From positions 186,001 to 250,000 of the forward strand of contig JAPZLL010000039.1 of assembly GCA_036250225.1 (NCBI GenBank): DNA of 64,000 nt, given 5' to 3'. Under the pieces are notes generated by a model. The model was not told where the DNA came from and did not search any database. It saw only the letters and a list, made by a program, of their open reading frames with translations. The stretch's first letter is position 1, and the number at the start of each line of letters is the position of its first letter. The stretch is from Cercophora sp. LCS_1. Taxonomy: Eukaryota > Ascomycota > Sordariomycetes > Sordariales > Lasiosphaeriaceae. Of the stretch, positions 11,524 through 23,146 are shown in pieces. Position numbers and translations under genes: made by a program.

Positions 11524-12626
11524 GCTGGGTTCCTGCGCACGTAACTTTAATGCCCGACTTTCGGGGCAGAAAACTGTGTTGCCGTCAAAAATCCTCAGTG
11601 GCGAGCTGGGCCTCGGAGTCAATGCTACCGTAGCTTTAGATCTTTAGACCACAGTTCTGCGGGCAAGTCAACGTCGACCTCGATGAGCTGCAGTTTGGGG
11701 GACGTTGGACGGTTTACGTACCATGGGCCGCACGAGATCGGGAGCAGCCCATGCATCAAGCCACTGATTCATGATCCTTTTTTAGGTATTCCGAAGTGTG
11801 CTGTAGCCATTGCCGAGAAACTTCACGATGACGTTGTTATGCGTTTTCGTGCAGTAGAAGGCAATTTGGCGACAGAATATTCCCCCACCAGCGCTGCGTC
11901 CAGAAACGGCTTCGGCCACCCATCCATTCTCGACATGTTCTTGTATATATATAATATATAAAATCTCGGGGGGATGAGACATTGCATCAAGATTTGCGAA
12001 CTATCAGGACTCTTTGCGTTTGAGCGTGTTGTTGATTGAGTAGTAGAGCGCAGTCGTTCCTTCCTTGTCACATGCAGTCCATTTTATGTACGGGACTCGA
12101 CGCCACGTCTGCACGACAGCTTTTCCCATGGGGAAGGACCCATCGCATTCCCAAGCCCTGTGGGCCCGAGAATAAAAGAAATTGCTGCACTCTGCACAAT
12201 AATTGAAGATGACGGAAACCAACACGGACGGACGTGGGCATTCAGCCTCTGCGATTGTCTCTGGACGGGTGGTCGTCGATTTGGGCGCCGTCCAGAGGGT
12301 GGAAGGTTCCGTGTTCCTGGGTCGTTCCTGCAGCGCCAAGACCATTCAACTTCCGTCCCGTCAGCATGCGGCACAATGCTCAGATCAACTTCAGAACTCT
12401 GCTCAACCGCTGCGGGCCCGGTACGAGCCCCGAGATTGCCCTAACAATGCCGAATCCGGGCAGGTTCGAGCCAACTCCGGGCAAGCGCTTGGCTGCGCTT
12501 TGTGTCAACTGTGACGCTCCGGGATTCTAACTTCGCCGTTCTCCCGTCATTATCCTCCCTCTCGTCGAGACCAATTGCTCTCCGCTGGTTTTACCTGTAT
12601 CATTTGTCCTTGTTGGTGCCTCTAAG
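11524..12626. other. Intergenic, no gene recognised
   Basis: Region between divergently transcribed genes. There is an AT-rich (TA)n-like patch at about 11943-11960. Several overlapping ORFs under 120 codons on both strands show no family resemblance. Confidence 0.45.
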
Positions 12627-13457
12627 ATGGAGAAGTCGGCAGTTTATATCCTCTCGCCCCCGCCCGATGCTGGCCCTCGACACTTTGTCCGGCGTGCTAC
12701 AGCGACGCTGCGACCGGCGACGAGATTCTTCCCGCAGGACAAGAACCTCTCTCCGGAAATCCATTTTCCCCTCCAGACAGTTTTCGCACCGGACCGCCCG
12801 CCGTTTCCTCGATTCGTGAACCGATTCGACAGCCGGGAAATTCTCCTCGTCGTCGATGGCTCTTGTTTGAACAATGGGCGGCACGCAAACCGACACGAGC
12901 CCCCACGAGCGGGATGCTCGTTCACGTTCAAGGATGGCCCCACCAGCGACTTCGAGACCCCCGCACCACCCGTAACCTACCCGTACCTTAACAGACAGGA
13001 AGTTACTGGCAGCATCGCTTTTCGAATGGAAGAGGAGGGGCCTTTTGGCCATTGCATGGAGCACACGTCGAACCGGGCTAAGCTGCGAGCCGTTATCGCC
13101 GCCTTGCAGTTCAGACCGTGGGACGCCGAAGGGTGGAGACGTGTCGTCATTCTGACTGATCTCGAGTACATCGTCCATGGAGCCACGACATGGCTGCCGC
13201 ACTGGGTTAGAAGAAATTGGAGGGCGCGTCGCGGAGGCCGATATTCTAACCGAGACTTATGGGAGGAGCTGCAAAATCGCATCGACGAGCTGCACGAGCG
13301 CGGATGCGAAGTCTCGTTTTGGCTGGTCCGCCGGGGACATGAGGAAGAGTCGCTCTACATCGCAAAAGCTAAAGCAGCCGCCCAGCTTGCTGCTAGGTCC
13401 AAGGATCCTAACGCCCAGATGGGACGGTTCACAAAGCTTTGTGGAATTATGTTGTGA
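12627..13457 (+). CDS. RNase H-like protein, probably catalytically inactive (276 aa)
   Basis: Single exon from ATG 12627 to TGA 13457. Residues about 70-260 follow the fungal RNase H1-like pattern. The first strand is LLVVDGSC with the metal-binding Asp at 77. A TSNRAKLRAVIAAL helix (148-161) follows, then VILTDLEYIV with Asp at 178. In the family the helix motif is NRAEL and its Glu binds catalytic metal; here it is Lys152 (AAG at 13080-13082, one G-to-A change from GAG). The final Asp of the usual motif near the C-terminus is also not evident. Two of four catalytic carboxylates therefore appear lost. The fold may be retained for nucleic-acid binding, or this is a decaying gene. No signal peptide. 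Confidence 0.7.
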   Translation: MEKSAVYILSPPPDAGPRHFVRRATATLRPATRFFPQDKNLSPEIHFPLQTVFAPDRPPFPRFVNRFDSREILLVVDGSCLNNGRHANRHEPPRAGCSFTFKDGPTSDFETPAPPVTYPYLNRQEVTGSIAFRMEEEGPFGHCMEHTSNRAKLRAVIAALQFRPWDAEGWRRVVILTDLEYIVHGATTWLPHWVRRNWRARRGGRYSNRDLWEELQNRIDELHERGCEVSFWLVRRGHEEESLYIAKAKAAAQLAARSKDPNAQMGRFTKLCGIML

Positions 13458-14042
13458 GGAAGTAAGGACGAGAGAAACACGGTGTTGACACCGCACGCTT
13501 TTTTTTACGTGGCTGAGTTTGGAAGCAGGCGTTATCCTTCACGGCGTTACAGGGGGTCAAACTGTTGGGGTCCGTCGCGCCCCAATTACTTTCGGCTCTG
13601 GGTAGCCAAACGGAATGAAGAAGAGAGCAGAGCATTCGGATCAGATTTGTCTGACACACATGTTCAACCCCGTGCTCGTGTGTTTCCCTGTATCGAAGCT
13701 TCCCGAGTGAGTGTCCCCAGGGTTACGGCGCAGCATCCAGCCTTTGACGGTCCCGTTTCACTGTGCGCCCACTCTTGCTTCACTACTCGTCCAAGTATCG
13801 CCCCGCGAAAGTCAGTCACAGCCAAGAGCCACCACCCACCACTAGCAAACAACTTACCAGTCAAAGGCGACAACAACAGTGGGAAGAATATGCACATTGG
13901 TCTTCAAGTTCAAGTATATACACGAAGAATCTCGCCGTCACCAGGGTATGTCCAGACCAGCCGCCCCAACACCCGTCCGCATCAACCCTCTTCTCGACTC
14001 AGAAGGCGGACCTATCCATTCCATTTTCCTCACATCAGGCGC
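13458..14042. other. Intergenic between convergent genes
   Basis: The tails of the RNase H-like gene (+) and the AA9 gene (-) face each other. An open frame running through here on the + strand continues into the antisense of the AA9 gene and looks like a GC-driven shadow. Confidence 0.5.
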
Positions 14043-15114
14043 TTAGTTGGGAACGCACTGGCTGTACCACTCGTTAGTAGCCTTGCAAGTGCCCTGGGCG
14101 CACGTCGTCGGGCCAGACCACCCCTGACCACCGCACTGTCCGTAGAGAGCAGCGCCAGAGCCGGAGCCGCCACCGTTGCCGCTAGTAGGCTGGGGCTGGA
14201 CGACAGTGGTGAGGGTGGTGGGCTGGGGGTTGCTGCCGCCGCCGTTGTTGTTGCCGCTACCGGCGCACGAGATGACGGCAGGGCCGGGGATGGAGTAGGG
14301 GCGGCCGCCGTTGGTGGGCGAGCCAGACTGGTCGTAGATGCTCACAACAATACCGGCGTGGTTTGCGGGGTAGGCGCCGGGGAAGGAGACGGTCGAGCTG
14401 GGGGTGAAGGAGCCACCGCCGGTGACACGGATCCTGACAAAGGGTTAATTTGGCTGGGTCTGAAGGCAATGGGATGGGGAAGACGTACTGGGCGCACTCC
14501 ATGTAGAACTGGGCGCCGCCGGGGAAGGTGGCCGAGTGAAGAGCCAGCAGCTCAACACGCATGAGGTAGTCGCCGGAGGCAATGCACGAAGGGAGGTCGA
14601 AGTAGTGCCAGCCGTTGTTCCTGATCATGGTGTCGACGGCCCAGGTCGAGCCGGACAGACCAGACTCGGCGATCTTGAACCACTTCTGGCCCGAGGCGCT
14701 AGCGCTGGCAGCGTTGTCGACCTTGGCGAGGTAGACCTGGATGGGACCTGGAGGGGAAGCCTGTTAGGAGACGGGACAGAGGGATGACACCAGATCGAGG
14801 GAAGGCCACATACCCTTGTGGGACGCGGCGATGGGGTGGTCCGGGTCGTTGGGGCCGGCAGCACCACCGATCTCGTGGCCCCACCAGGCACCGACACGAG
14901 CACCAGCGGGGATGGTGATGACGTTGTTGTCCTTGAGCTGGATGTTGGTGTTGCAGGCGAAGTCGGCGTGGTTGACGTTCTCGATGGGGAAGTTGCTGTA
15001 GGGAGCGCGGACACCCTTCAGCTGGCCCTGGTCAACGCCATTGACCGAAACCTTTTGGAAGATGGTGTGGGCGCTGGCCGAGGCCGCGAGGAAAAGAACG
15101 TTGAGACCCTTCAT
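14043..15114 (-). CDS. AA9 lytic polysaccharide monooxygenase with CBM1 (316 aa)
   Basis: Three exons: 15114-14814, 14747-14489, 14433-14043. The enzyme oxidatively cleaves cellulose/hemicellulose outside the cell using a histidine-brace copper site. The signal peptide is residues 1-15, cleaved before His16 (HTIFQKV), which becomes the copper-binding N-terminal His. AA9 features follow: HPIAASHKGP in the middle, LLALHSA, then GGAQFYMECAQIRVTGGG with the axial Tyr in QFY. A Gly/Ser/Pro-rich linker leads to a C-terminal family 1 carbohydrate-binding module (YGQCGGQGWSGPTTC to the final YSQCVPN) with its conserved cysteines. Length is typical for a modular AA9. Expected to be secreted and plant-biomass regulated, with a TATA box about 96 bp upstream of ATG. 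Confidence 0.96.
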
Positions 15115-15209
15115 CGTGATCGGTATTGGCGAGTGCGAGCTGGATCGTTGGCAGACTGCTGGCTGGTGGGAGACAAGAATCTGGACGACAGCTCGGGATG
15201 GCGGGTTGT

Positions 15210-15216
15210 CTTTATA
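15210..15216 (-). promoter_or_regulatory. TATA box of the AA9 gene
   Basis: TATAAAG on the minus strand, about 96 bp upstream of the AA9 start codon, a usual position for a strongly induced fungal secreted-enzyme gene. Confidence 0.5.
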
Positions 15217-16217
15217 AGAGTCGACATCAGGGACATCAGGGTGGCATCGCTAACAAAGGCATCCGTGGGCGTCGGGCTCCCGGTCCCGCTGGTGGCAGCC
15301 CCAGGAGCCCGGCACCGTCTTTCCATCCCCAGCTTCCCAGAAGGGCAATCAACGGAAGGCTTGATGAACAACAAGCTAGGCCTAGCGCTTGGTGTGACCG
15401 TTGGATCTCGTCGGTTGGCCGGGGTCGGCAGCCGGGGTTGGGCGCGAAGCGATCGAGTCTTTGGTCACGCCTTGCACCCAAATCTTGTCGCCGCAGCGTC
15501 CCCGCGGCTAGTGCATGACGACGAAAGAATCTTCTCCAGATTTGAGGAGACATGCTCCCCACACTCGCGAGGGGTGCCCCCGGCACCTGAGGTTGCATCC
15601 CCAAATCTCGCTGCCACCCCAGAGTCGATCGGGCCGAACCCCGGAATGGTAATTCCTCCTTGCTGCGCGCCCGCCTGGGGATAGCGGCCTTGGCGCATCT
15701 TTCTCTGGAACGTCGAACCTTCGCCGCCAGCGCCGTGCTTCCCAAAACGACCTGGGGAGTCTCGGGACGGTGCCCGGATTTCCCACAAGCAATGCGACGG
15801 CGAACCCCCGCGATCTCGGCACGGCCGACACTGCGACCGCGAAAATCCTGGTTGTGCTTGGGCAATCATCTGACGGATGCATCCGCCTGGTGTGCAACCC
15901 CAGGTTCGCTGCTCGCCATGGAAGCAAATAGATTGCCCACCGCCGAGACGGGATTACTGGGGTATGTGGTGTGCACCAAGACGGACGTCGAGATTTTCCA
16001 TCTTCCATCTTGACGCTTTATATGGTGTCAGCCGCGGAATGACACACCAGTCAAGCAAAGCCAACTGCCGAACGATGATGCGTCTGAGTCAGGATATTGG
16101 ATTTCGGATCTACTCCGGTCTTGGGTTGTATCATGATGACACAAAGTCATTGTGTGTCTGCGCGGCAAGCAAGAGATGGAGGTTGCCGAAACAAGGCATC
16201 TCTGCTTGTTACGTGTG
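15217..16217. other. Intergenic, no gene recognised
   Basis: About 1 kb between the AA9 promoter and the 3' end of the DUF6536 gene. Overlapping ORFs of 117-209 codons on the minus strand are basic, low-complexity and mutually incompatible, so they are not called. Confidence 0.4.
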
Positions 16218-18673
16218 CTATTTATACATTACACCCTCCTGAGGCATCCGCATCTCGTGCTCGGGAGCCGTGGTGAAGGCGCACTTGCCCACACCGCCGC
16301 TCATGGACACGACGCCCCATTGCACCGGAAGGAGATATCCGGTCTCTTGATCTTCGGGTGGGACGTGGCACGCTGCGCTGATGGCTCTGCTGTTGGTTGA
16401 CACCATGCGCATGACGCCGTCGTATTTGCGGAAGCCCAGCCAGACCACGACTCCGAACAGGGCCGCCTCCATGAATAAAGCTGCCAAGAAATGAGTTTGG
16501 GATTGGATGTGTCAGGGGCTGGACTCACTGATGACGACAGCAATGGGACTGTATCCGCAGGTTGAAAACGAATGTTCGACATCCACCTCTCCATTTGGGT
16601 AAAATGCCGTGATTCTCGCGAGAAACAGGCTCTGTGAGATCATCCAGTCTGTTGACCGTCATCAGTAACTATCGCACGAATGAGTTTGTGGGGAGCAAGA
16701 CTTACGCATAAACCCCGAGGTCACGTAAAACGGTATCCCGTACCTCATCGGCAGCGAGATGAAGTAACTCGACCTCTGAATCCCCAACGGCTCCGACACC
16801 CTCAACGGCTTCCTTGTCTTGTGCATCCCGCTAAACTCGCGCTGAACAAGATACGCGCTCAGCACAATATTCACAACCATGTACACAAACGACACAATAA
16901 CCTGCGGCGTGTTCGCCAGAAGCACATTGCTAATCAGGCCCTCTGGATCCTTGCGTGGCAACGCTGTGACAAGATACGTGTACGGCGTCAACGCGCCAAA
17001 GCCCAGCTTCCACAGCGAAGGCAGCGAGTGCGACATCTTGCGCGCGCGAAAACTCTTCATGCCGTGCGCGAAGCTGATGCACGGATACACCACGATGGCG
17101 ACGCAAAACACAATGGCAATGGTCCACCGGCGCGGACTAATGGCTGAGTGCCATCGCCTCGCCTCGAAGCGGTACTCGCGTGGCTCCCGCGACGGATTGG
17201 CGAGCGTCGTGACCCGCTGGACCCGCCACCCTTTTGTGATCCGCCAGCGTCGCGTGGTCATGAGCTCGTACTTGGTTACCAGGCCCATGTCCACAGTCGT
17301 CAGGTCCGGCACGCGCATGAAGGAGGCGATGGCGTCGCCGAGGGTGTACAATGTTTCCTCCTCGGGTGGACGGGGGAGCGCGTTCTGTGAACGCCGTTGC
17401 GCCCAGATGATGATCATGATGATGACTTTGACGAGGTTCATGAAGCACACGATGGACATGATGTAGGGCGAGTACTCGAAGCGGCACCGGCTGGGGATTT
17501 GCTCGGGTGGTTGCACCAGGCAGTGCGACACCTCGTAGGCTGGCGGTCCGAGGTACCACGCCGTGATGGGCTTGACGAGGGGTGTGGGTGAGATGGCGAA
17601 CCAATCGCTTGTGCCATTACCGAGTGCCCACATGTTCTTGGCCCAGTCGTCGGAGCGGGGAATCACTGACACGTAGAGCAGGAGGCTGTCGTCGGTTGGG
17701 GATTGGACGGTGAGGTTGCGCACGAAGATGAGGGCGTTGCCTTGAGGTCGCCAGTAGTCGTCGTACAGGTCGAAGCATGAGGATACGTTGCGGCGCGTGT
17801 AGAAGCCTGCCATCGCTTCGCGCTGCATGTCCTGGATGATTTGGGTGTTGTTGAAGCTGGTTGGGTTCAGCCGGCCTTCTTCGAGCGTGTCCCAGCCTGC
17901 CATGCCCAGTCGCCGGCTCTCAGCTGCCTCAAGCGTCCATGTGCTTCCGTTCAGGAAAGAGTCTTTGACCACGGCGATGGTGTAGTTGGTTGAGGAGAGG
18001 GATTGGAATACGGCTGAGTTGTAGCTGTCATGGGTCAGCCAGTCAAGGGTCAACACAAACCGTGGCAGGCTCACATCAGATGGATCGGAACAGAAGTCAG
18101 CGCCAACAACACCCACGACACTCGTTTCCAGGTGCTAACATATCGCAGGTTTCGCAGACTCGGTATCCCAATGTCCAGACGCTCTCCTTTCCGATGTGCG
18201 CGGTCGACGTTGGCTCGCGTCGGTGCGACTTGGAGCTGCATGCAATAGTTGGATGCCGACAGCAGACCGGTGCTCAGCAGGTTGATGAGGAGATGGATCC
18301 ACTGATCGAGAGACCGCACCTTGTAGCACTCGCCCTCAAAGATCAGTCCGACGCCTTTCTGGCTGCCGTAGCGGACGATGGCGAAGATGGTCAGGCCAAG
18401 GTTGGCAAAGAAGATGAGGCCGATCAGGATGATTTGGACCAGCATGGCCCGGCTTCGTCGCGAGAACCATATCCGCCAGCTTCGTGTTTCGTCGTCGAGG
18501 ATTTGGGGGAACCACCAGGCGAGGGTTGTCCTGTCGGCAAAGGAGGCTACGCGGAAGCTCTCGGTGGATATTCTCTGGGTCTTGGCGTCGACCATTTCCT
18601 CATTGTGGGCGGGCTGGATGAGAGGAGGAGGGTCTACCACCTCGACCATGTCAATTTCTGAGTCCGAGTTCAT
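16218..18673 (-). CDS. DUF6536 multi-pass membrane protein (766 aa)
   Basis: Four exons: 18673-18075, 18024-16706, 16648-16529, 16480-16218. The N-terminal third matches the fungal DUF6536 pattern: a membrane segment (VQIILIGLIFFANLGLTIFA), then GLIFEGECYKV, then LINLLSTGLLSASNYCMQL, then VDRAHRKGERLDIGIPSLRNL. An extracellular-looking, N-glycosylation-rich region follows. Several further membrane spans lie in exon 2 (SIVCFMNLVKVIIMIIIW, WTIAIVFCVAIVVYPCISF, VIVSFVYMVVNIVLSAYLV). The last exon carries EAALFGVVVWLGFRKYDG, SRAISAACHVP and PVQWGVV, which is characteristic of the family's end. Function unknown; expected at a membrane. Splices are supported by unbroken family pattern across all three introns. 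Confidence 0.9.
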
Positions 18674-19370
18674 CTTTCACCAAGTTTTGGAGTGCCTGAA
18701 CACTGGTTGAAGGCTGTAAGGCGGGACACAGAGAAACGACTACCAGCATCCCCTCAATCAGCTCCACAACCTCCTCATTATCTGTCCCAGCAGACAATCC
18801 TCTCACAGGCCCAAGACGGCACTTCCCGATGCTACAAATAGCTTCAGGCCTTGGTATTTTTCTCCGAGTTCCATTTAGGGAACCTGTTCGAGTATAGGGC
18901 TGCAATCACCGCCGAGCCGACCATCCATGACGCCGAAGTTGTGCATTAGTGCCGGCTGTCGATAGGTCCAACGACGCCACGATTCCTTCGCTCGATGCAT
19001 CACGCACATGGCAGGCGATTAGTAATGCACATTTCGCGCAGGCAGCGAACATGATGCACAAAAGGACGCAGAGGTCCAGACCGTATCTGGAAAAAAAAGA
19101 GGGATGCCGAGAAGACCAACTCCCGTGTTTGGAATGGTATTGACGATCCTGAGGCTGTTAGAAGTCGGCTAGCCCGGTAAGGAATAGCCGTCCCGCCCTA
19201 TGTTCGACCACGACAAAGGTATGACGGGGGCGGTTGCACAATGCAGACACGAGATATGATGAAGACAGTTGGGGTCGCCGACAAAATAAGAAGTGGGTAT
19301 TCAACGCCGAGCCCCAATTCCAGGTCAAGCTAACCCCCACTCCCCCTCAGCCCAGCCCTCATCCCGCGAG
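18674..19370. other. Intergenic, no gene recognised
   Basis: Promoter region of the DUF6536 gene plus the 3' flank of the TTL-like gene. No coding sequence or RNA gene seen. Confidence 0.45.
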
Positions 19371-20768
19371 TCACTCTTCAGGCCCAATCTCCGTGATATT
19401 ACTCTTCGCCAAATTCCCCGTCTCATCCAACACCTCCCTCATCCTACTCCTAACCTCAGCCTCCACCCCCTCCGTAACACCCATGTGCTCCATCGCCACC
19501 GCAACAACCGACTCCATCAACCTGAGCGACAACGGCCCCGCAATCCCCTGTTGATAAAACGCCGGCGTCTCATTCACCTCGAGCAACCAAACCTCGCCGC
19601 GATCGTCCACCATGAAATCCACCGCAAACAACTCAAAACACTTGTCGAGCGTCGTAAACTTGTCAGCCATGACATTGGCCGCAGCGCGGAACAGCTCCCC
19701 CGAGATGGCGCAAATCTGCTCAAAGATGCCCTCCTTCCAGTCCGTTTTCCCGGGGAACAAATCGTCCTTGATACTCCAAAACGCACGCATCGACTCGCGA
19801 CTTTCGACAACGTCTTGGTCTTGCAGCGCCGTGTTTGTCAGGGAGGATTTGAGGCTTGGGTTCTCCCATGGTGGCTGGTAGTCCTCGCCCGCTAGGAGCA
19901 GGAGCATCTCCTTGTAGACGTGCACTTTGAGCCGGCCGATGGAGAGGACGTAGGCGCGGGCGTGCCACTTGCGGTTTTCGAGCGGGCAGATGGAGGCGAT
20001 GTAGCGCTGCGCGACAAAGGCGCGCATCTGCGCCGAGGGGATCCGACCGCCTTCTTTGAAGACGTAGGCTGGTTTCTTGGCGCGGGTTTGTGGTGCCGCG
20101 GGCTTGGATGATGAGGCGGTGGTGATGATGCCGTCGAGGGAGTCGAGGCCTGGGATGGAGAGGGTGGGTGAGAAGCCGTCTTCGTCTTTTTCGACAACAG
20201 GAGTGTCGGAGTCTGTTTCCTCGTCCTCGTCCTCGTCCTCGTACTCGGCGAGCTCCAGGTTGCTGGCGAGCTCGTCGATTGTGCTGAAGAGACGGATGCC
20301 CGCGCCGCAGTCGACGAGGGCTGGTTTGAGGATCCACCATTCCCTGTCGCAGGCTTCTCTGAAGTCGTTGTCTTCGAGCGACGAGAGCAGCGTCAGGTCG
20401 TCGGCGGCGGTGAGGGACTCGTCGACGTACTCGGCGTAGTCGAGCGTCAGACGGATCGTGTGCGGGACGTGGTCCTTCAGGATGCTGTCCGGGCGCTTGG
20501 CGGTCCAGTAGTCGACGACGGCGGCGAGGTGGTCCTTTCGCGCCAGGGCGTCGCTGTTGGGGTAGGCGTTGATCAAACCGCTGCGCTTGTTGAGGAGGGC
20601 AAAGTTCTGGTTGAGCTCCCACCCGTCGCAGTACTGGAAGACGTGGTTGGCATCTTGGGGGATGTCATCGATCGAGTCGACGAAGACGGTGGACGGGACG
20701 TGGTGCGTGATGAAGCGCTCGAGGTGCTCGTTCAGCCAGGCACTGGAGGCATTGATAAAAGCATACAT
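19371..20768 (-). CDS. Tubulin-tyrosine ligase (TTL) family protein (465 aa)
   Basis: Single exon; ATG chosen at 20766-20768 (MYAFINASS). The frame stays open upstream to 20897 but begins there with GTG, so the longer version is unlikely. The ATP-grasp TTL fold is visible in order: REWWILKPALVDCGAGI (nucleotide-binding K-P), an acidic disordered insert (EDEDEDEETDSDTP), FVAQRYIASICPL then RKWHARAYVLSIG, CFELFAVDFMVDDRGEVWLLEVNETP (metal-binding Glu/Asn of the ATP-grasp core), and a helical C-terminus. Fungal relatives include the yeast Pby1 type, linked to P-bodies. The substrate here is unknown, and peptide or tubulin ligation is only family inference. No signal peptide or membrane segment. 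Confidence 0.88.
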   Translation of the reverse strand: MYAFINASSAWLNEHLERFITHHVPSTVFVDSIDDIPQDANHVFQYCDGWELNQNFALLNKRSGLINAYPNSDALARKDHLAAVVDYWTAKRPDSILKDHVPHTIRLTLDYAEYVDESLTAADDLTLLSSLEDNDFREACDREWWILKPALVDCGAGIRLFSTIDELASNLELAEYEDEDEDEETDSDTPVVEKDEDGFSPTLSIPGLDSLDGIITTASSSKPAAPQTRAKKPAYVFKEGGRIPSAQMRAFVAQRYIASICPLENRKWHARAYVLSIGRLKVHVYKEMLLLLAGEDYQPPWENPSLKSSLTNTALQDQDVVESRESMRAFWSIKDDLFPGKTDWKEGIFEQICAISGELFRAAANVMADKFTTLDKCFELFAVDFMVDDRGEVWLLEVNETPAFYQQGIAGPLSLRLMESVVAVAMEHMGVTEGVEAEVRSRMREVLDETGNLAKSNITEIGPEE

Positions 20769-22051
20769 CTTGGACAAGGGTACGCGCTCAGCGGCAGTCG
20801 TTTCCTTCTTCAAGGGCGAGGTGGGCTTGACGGGGGAGTTCCAGGGGATGGTTGGCTCGTGATTCCATGGGACGGGTAGCGGACAGCGGAGATGCACCGT
20901 CGTTTCTTGCTGAGATTCTGGGAGACCATTTTGTCGACGGGAATCAACCTTTTAAATGACAACTTTTTTTTTTTTTTTGGGCCATCGGGCATCGGACGGG
21001 ATTCCTTCTCTCTTGGCCTTCGGGATGAGCAGCAGTCAACATGGCGAGACCGCCAAGACGCATCGCCAAGTGCCGACTGTGGACCCCCATTACCTAAACC
21101 GCTGGGCTTGTTCGGGACGCTGACTTTTTTTCTCTGTTTATATTGGACAGTCCGCTATTCCCAAACGTAATCCTGGCCGGAGATGCACTTTTTCACAGAG
21201 TTTGACGTTGCAGCGTCATGCACCCGGCGGGGACGCAATCGACTGATCTTGACTTTTGGTCTTGGCAAGGGTCCGCCGACCCTGGGGTTCGCCCTTTGCG
21301 GGAGCTCCAGGAATCATGACTCGTGGTGGGGCAGTTGCTCTTCTGTTCCTGCATCGACGTTGTTCGTCGGCTTCTAGACTTGGAATCTGAAATGCTCAGC
21401 GGTTGCCAAGGGCTGGGCGTTTGCATGGCCATTAAGGAACGCTTATTTTTGTTTTCTTGGAGCTTCGTTTGTCTCGGGATGTTTGCGGGCCGGAAGCTTG
21501 CGTGCTCTATTTGGAGAGCGTTATTGGTTGGAGTTGGTGGGCTCGAGAAACCGGGGTGTTCGGTCGTGATGTCAACTCGCACTTCTCAATCTCGCAGGGT
21601 TCGAGACGCACACGTTGAAGCTTGTTCCTGACTGTGAAATGAGGGCCCGTAAATGCCGTCGAGAACCGATCAATGTCATCAGATGTGCATCGTCCGTTCA
21701 GTCGTTATACGGCGTTTGGGGGGGGGGTGGCTGGTTCGGCGGTTGGTCGAGCGGAGTGATTGGCCGACATCTTCGTGCGGCTGAGAATGCGATGGCTTCC
21801 CCGCTGCATAAAATTATCTGGAAGCACGGGTGTGGCTCTCCCGAGTGGTTCGACTGATGATCTTGATCAATAATGAACGCCGATTAGATCTAGCTTGTCG
21901 AGGCCGGCAATAATGAAACCTAACCTTAGTAGCATGGTGGTGCTCCCGAGACCCAAGAACAAGCGACGGCGCCGACGCTGTCCCCCGACAGCTCGGATCA
22001 GAAAACGTCACTAGGACGACGGGCACCGACAGAGCCTATACCGGAGCGAAG
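20769..22051. other. Intergenic with homopolymer tracts
   Basis: Between divergent genes. Contains a T-run of about 14 at 20965-20979 and a G-run of about 11 at 21718-21729. No coding region supported. Confidence 0.45.
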
Positions 22052-23146
22052 ATGGACAGCGTATGTCGCGTTTCCTGGACTATTCTGGCTGGGTTATACG
22101 AACGAACTCCGACAGAGGAACCAATGCATCCGATCACAACAAGGCCCGACATCAACATCTGTGCAGCTCGAACTCGGGTCTTCAAGGGGGCCGGTTGAGG
22201 CTATTACCGGACTAGGCGTAGGGCTGGCACTTGGAAGCAATGGGGACACCGAATTTCCATATCCTAAGGCCTATAGGGAAGCCGTTTCCGGCCTTGTGAC
22301 CATGACAACTGACAATGAAGTGAAGGTGGGGTTGGAGCTCGGAGACATACCAAGCGCTTTGGCCAGCGCTGGTGGAGGTTACCGAATGAGGCGGGAAATG
22401 CAACTTGGTCGCTCGGTTACCCAGCACATGACGGTGTTTCGTCAGTGGCAATTTGGCTTTGAAAACCGCTTCTTCGGCTTGAATCGGAAATCAATGGTGA
22501 AAACGGAAGAAGTCACTCGGCCGACCTATGTCGTCATTGGCATCTTTCAGCGAGGACACACCAATCCGCGGGAGAGGGCCGTGTTTGTGCCCAAGGCCGA
22601 ACACCTATTTCGCAATCTCCGATGGGGTGCTTTCCGACTGAGAGGGGTGACCGGCACCTTTTTATCTCTCAAACACGTCACGGCCTTTCGGCTGTACAAG
22701 TGCGATGCTGAGAAAGGAGTACACGAACGAGTCGCGCTTGATCGGGATGGACTCGCAGATCTCCAGTTGCTTGTAGACGTCTACAAGCAATGGTTCGTTT
22801 CAACATCTAACAACCGTGCCTGGGCGGACTGGATGCACGGTGTTTTGAACAACAGCTCGCACCATGTTCAAAAGGGACTTTATTCGCTCGAGTTGGTGCT
22901 GGACTGGTCAGTTACGAGGATCTCGGTGGTTGTGATCCTGCCGATTCTGCTGAGCTTAGGGATCGGCTTCTGGCTCAACGCTAGCGACTGGTCCGACTTG
23001 GCGACCATTCAGACTGCGTGGGGCACAGCTTCGTACATTGTGACGACAGGTGGATGTGAGTGCCGTCTTCCCCTTGCAGATTGAAGCTGATCTTTAAAGT
23101 GTTGGCTGCGCTGCTGGCTATTATGAGCAGCTTGGGTGGTCGCTAA
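22052..23146 (+). CDS. Fungal hypothetical protein with C-terminal membrane pair (331 aa model)
   Basis: Model of three exons: 22052-22060 (only ATG plus two codons), 22116-23055, 23100-23146. The long frame is open from 21933 but has no ATG until deep inside. The 9-nt exon ends at a consensus GTATGT, and the 22061-22115 intron restores frame exactly, so this start is favoured. The last intron is well supported because it restores TTGGLLAALLAIMSS, a natural end to the second membrane segment. The protein has a soluble N-terminal domain (IVLD-poor, with YVVIGIFQRGHTNPRERAVF and WGAFRLRGVTGTFLSLKHV), then two hydrophobic segments (ISVVVILPILLSLGIGFWL; YIVTTGGLLAALLAIM). It resembles a common uncharacterised fungal family. 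Function unknown. Confidence 0.65.

Noticed and set aside
13482..14564. 360-codon plus-strand ORF, Ala/Gly/Val-rich
   Set aside because: Antisense to the AA9-CBM1 gene and low complexity; the minus-strand gene has catalytic and CBM1 motifs.
15236..16008. Overlapping minus-strand ORFs of 134-209 codons
   Set aside because: Mutually overlapping, basic and compositionally biased, with no motifs; insufficient support.
19720..20622. 300-codon minus-strand ORF very rich in Arg/Pro
   Set aside because: Shadow frame of the TTL-like gene.
20810..20992. Upstream minus-strand ORF with Lys-rich start near the TTL-like gene
   Set aside because: Different frame from the TTL gene, no splice linking them, and driven by a poly-T tract.
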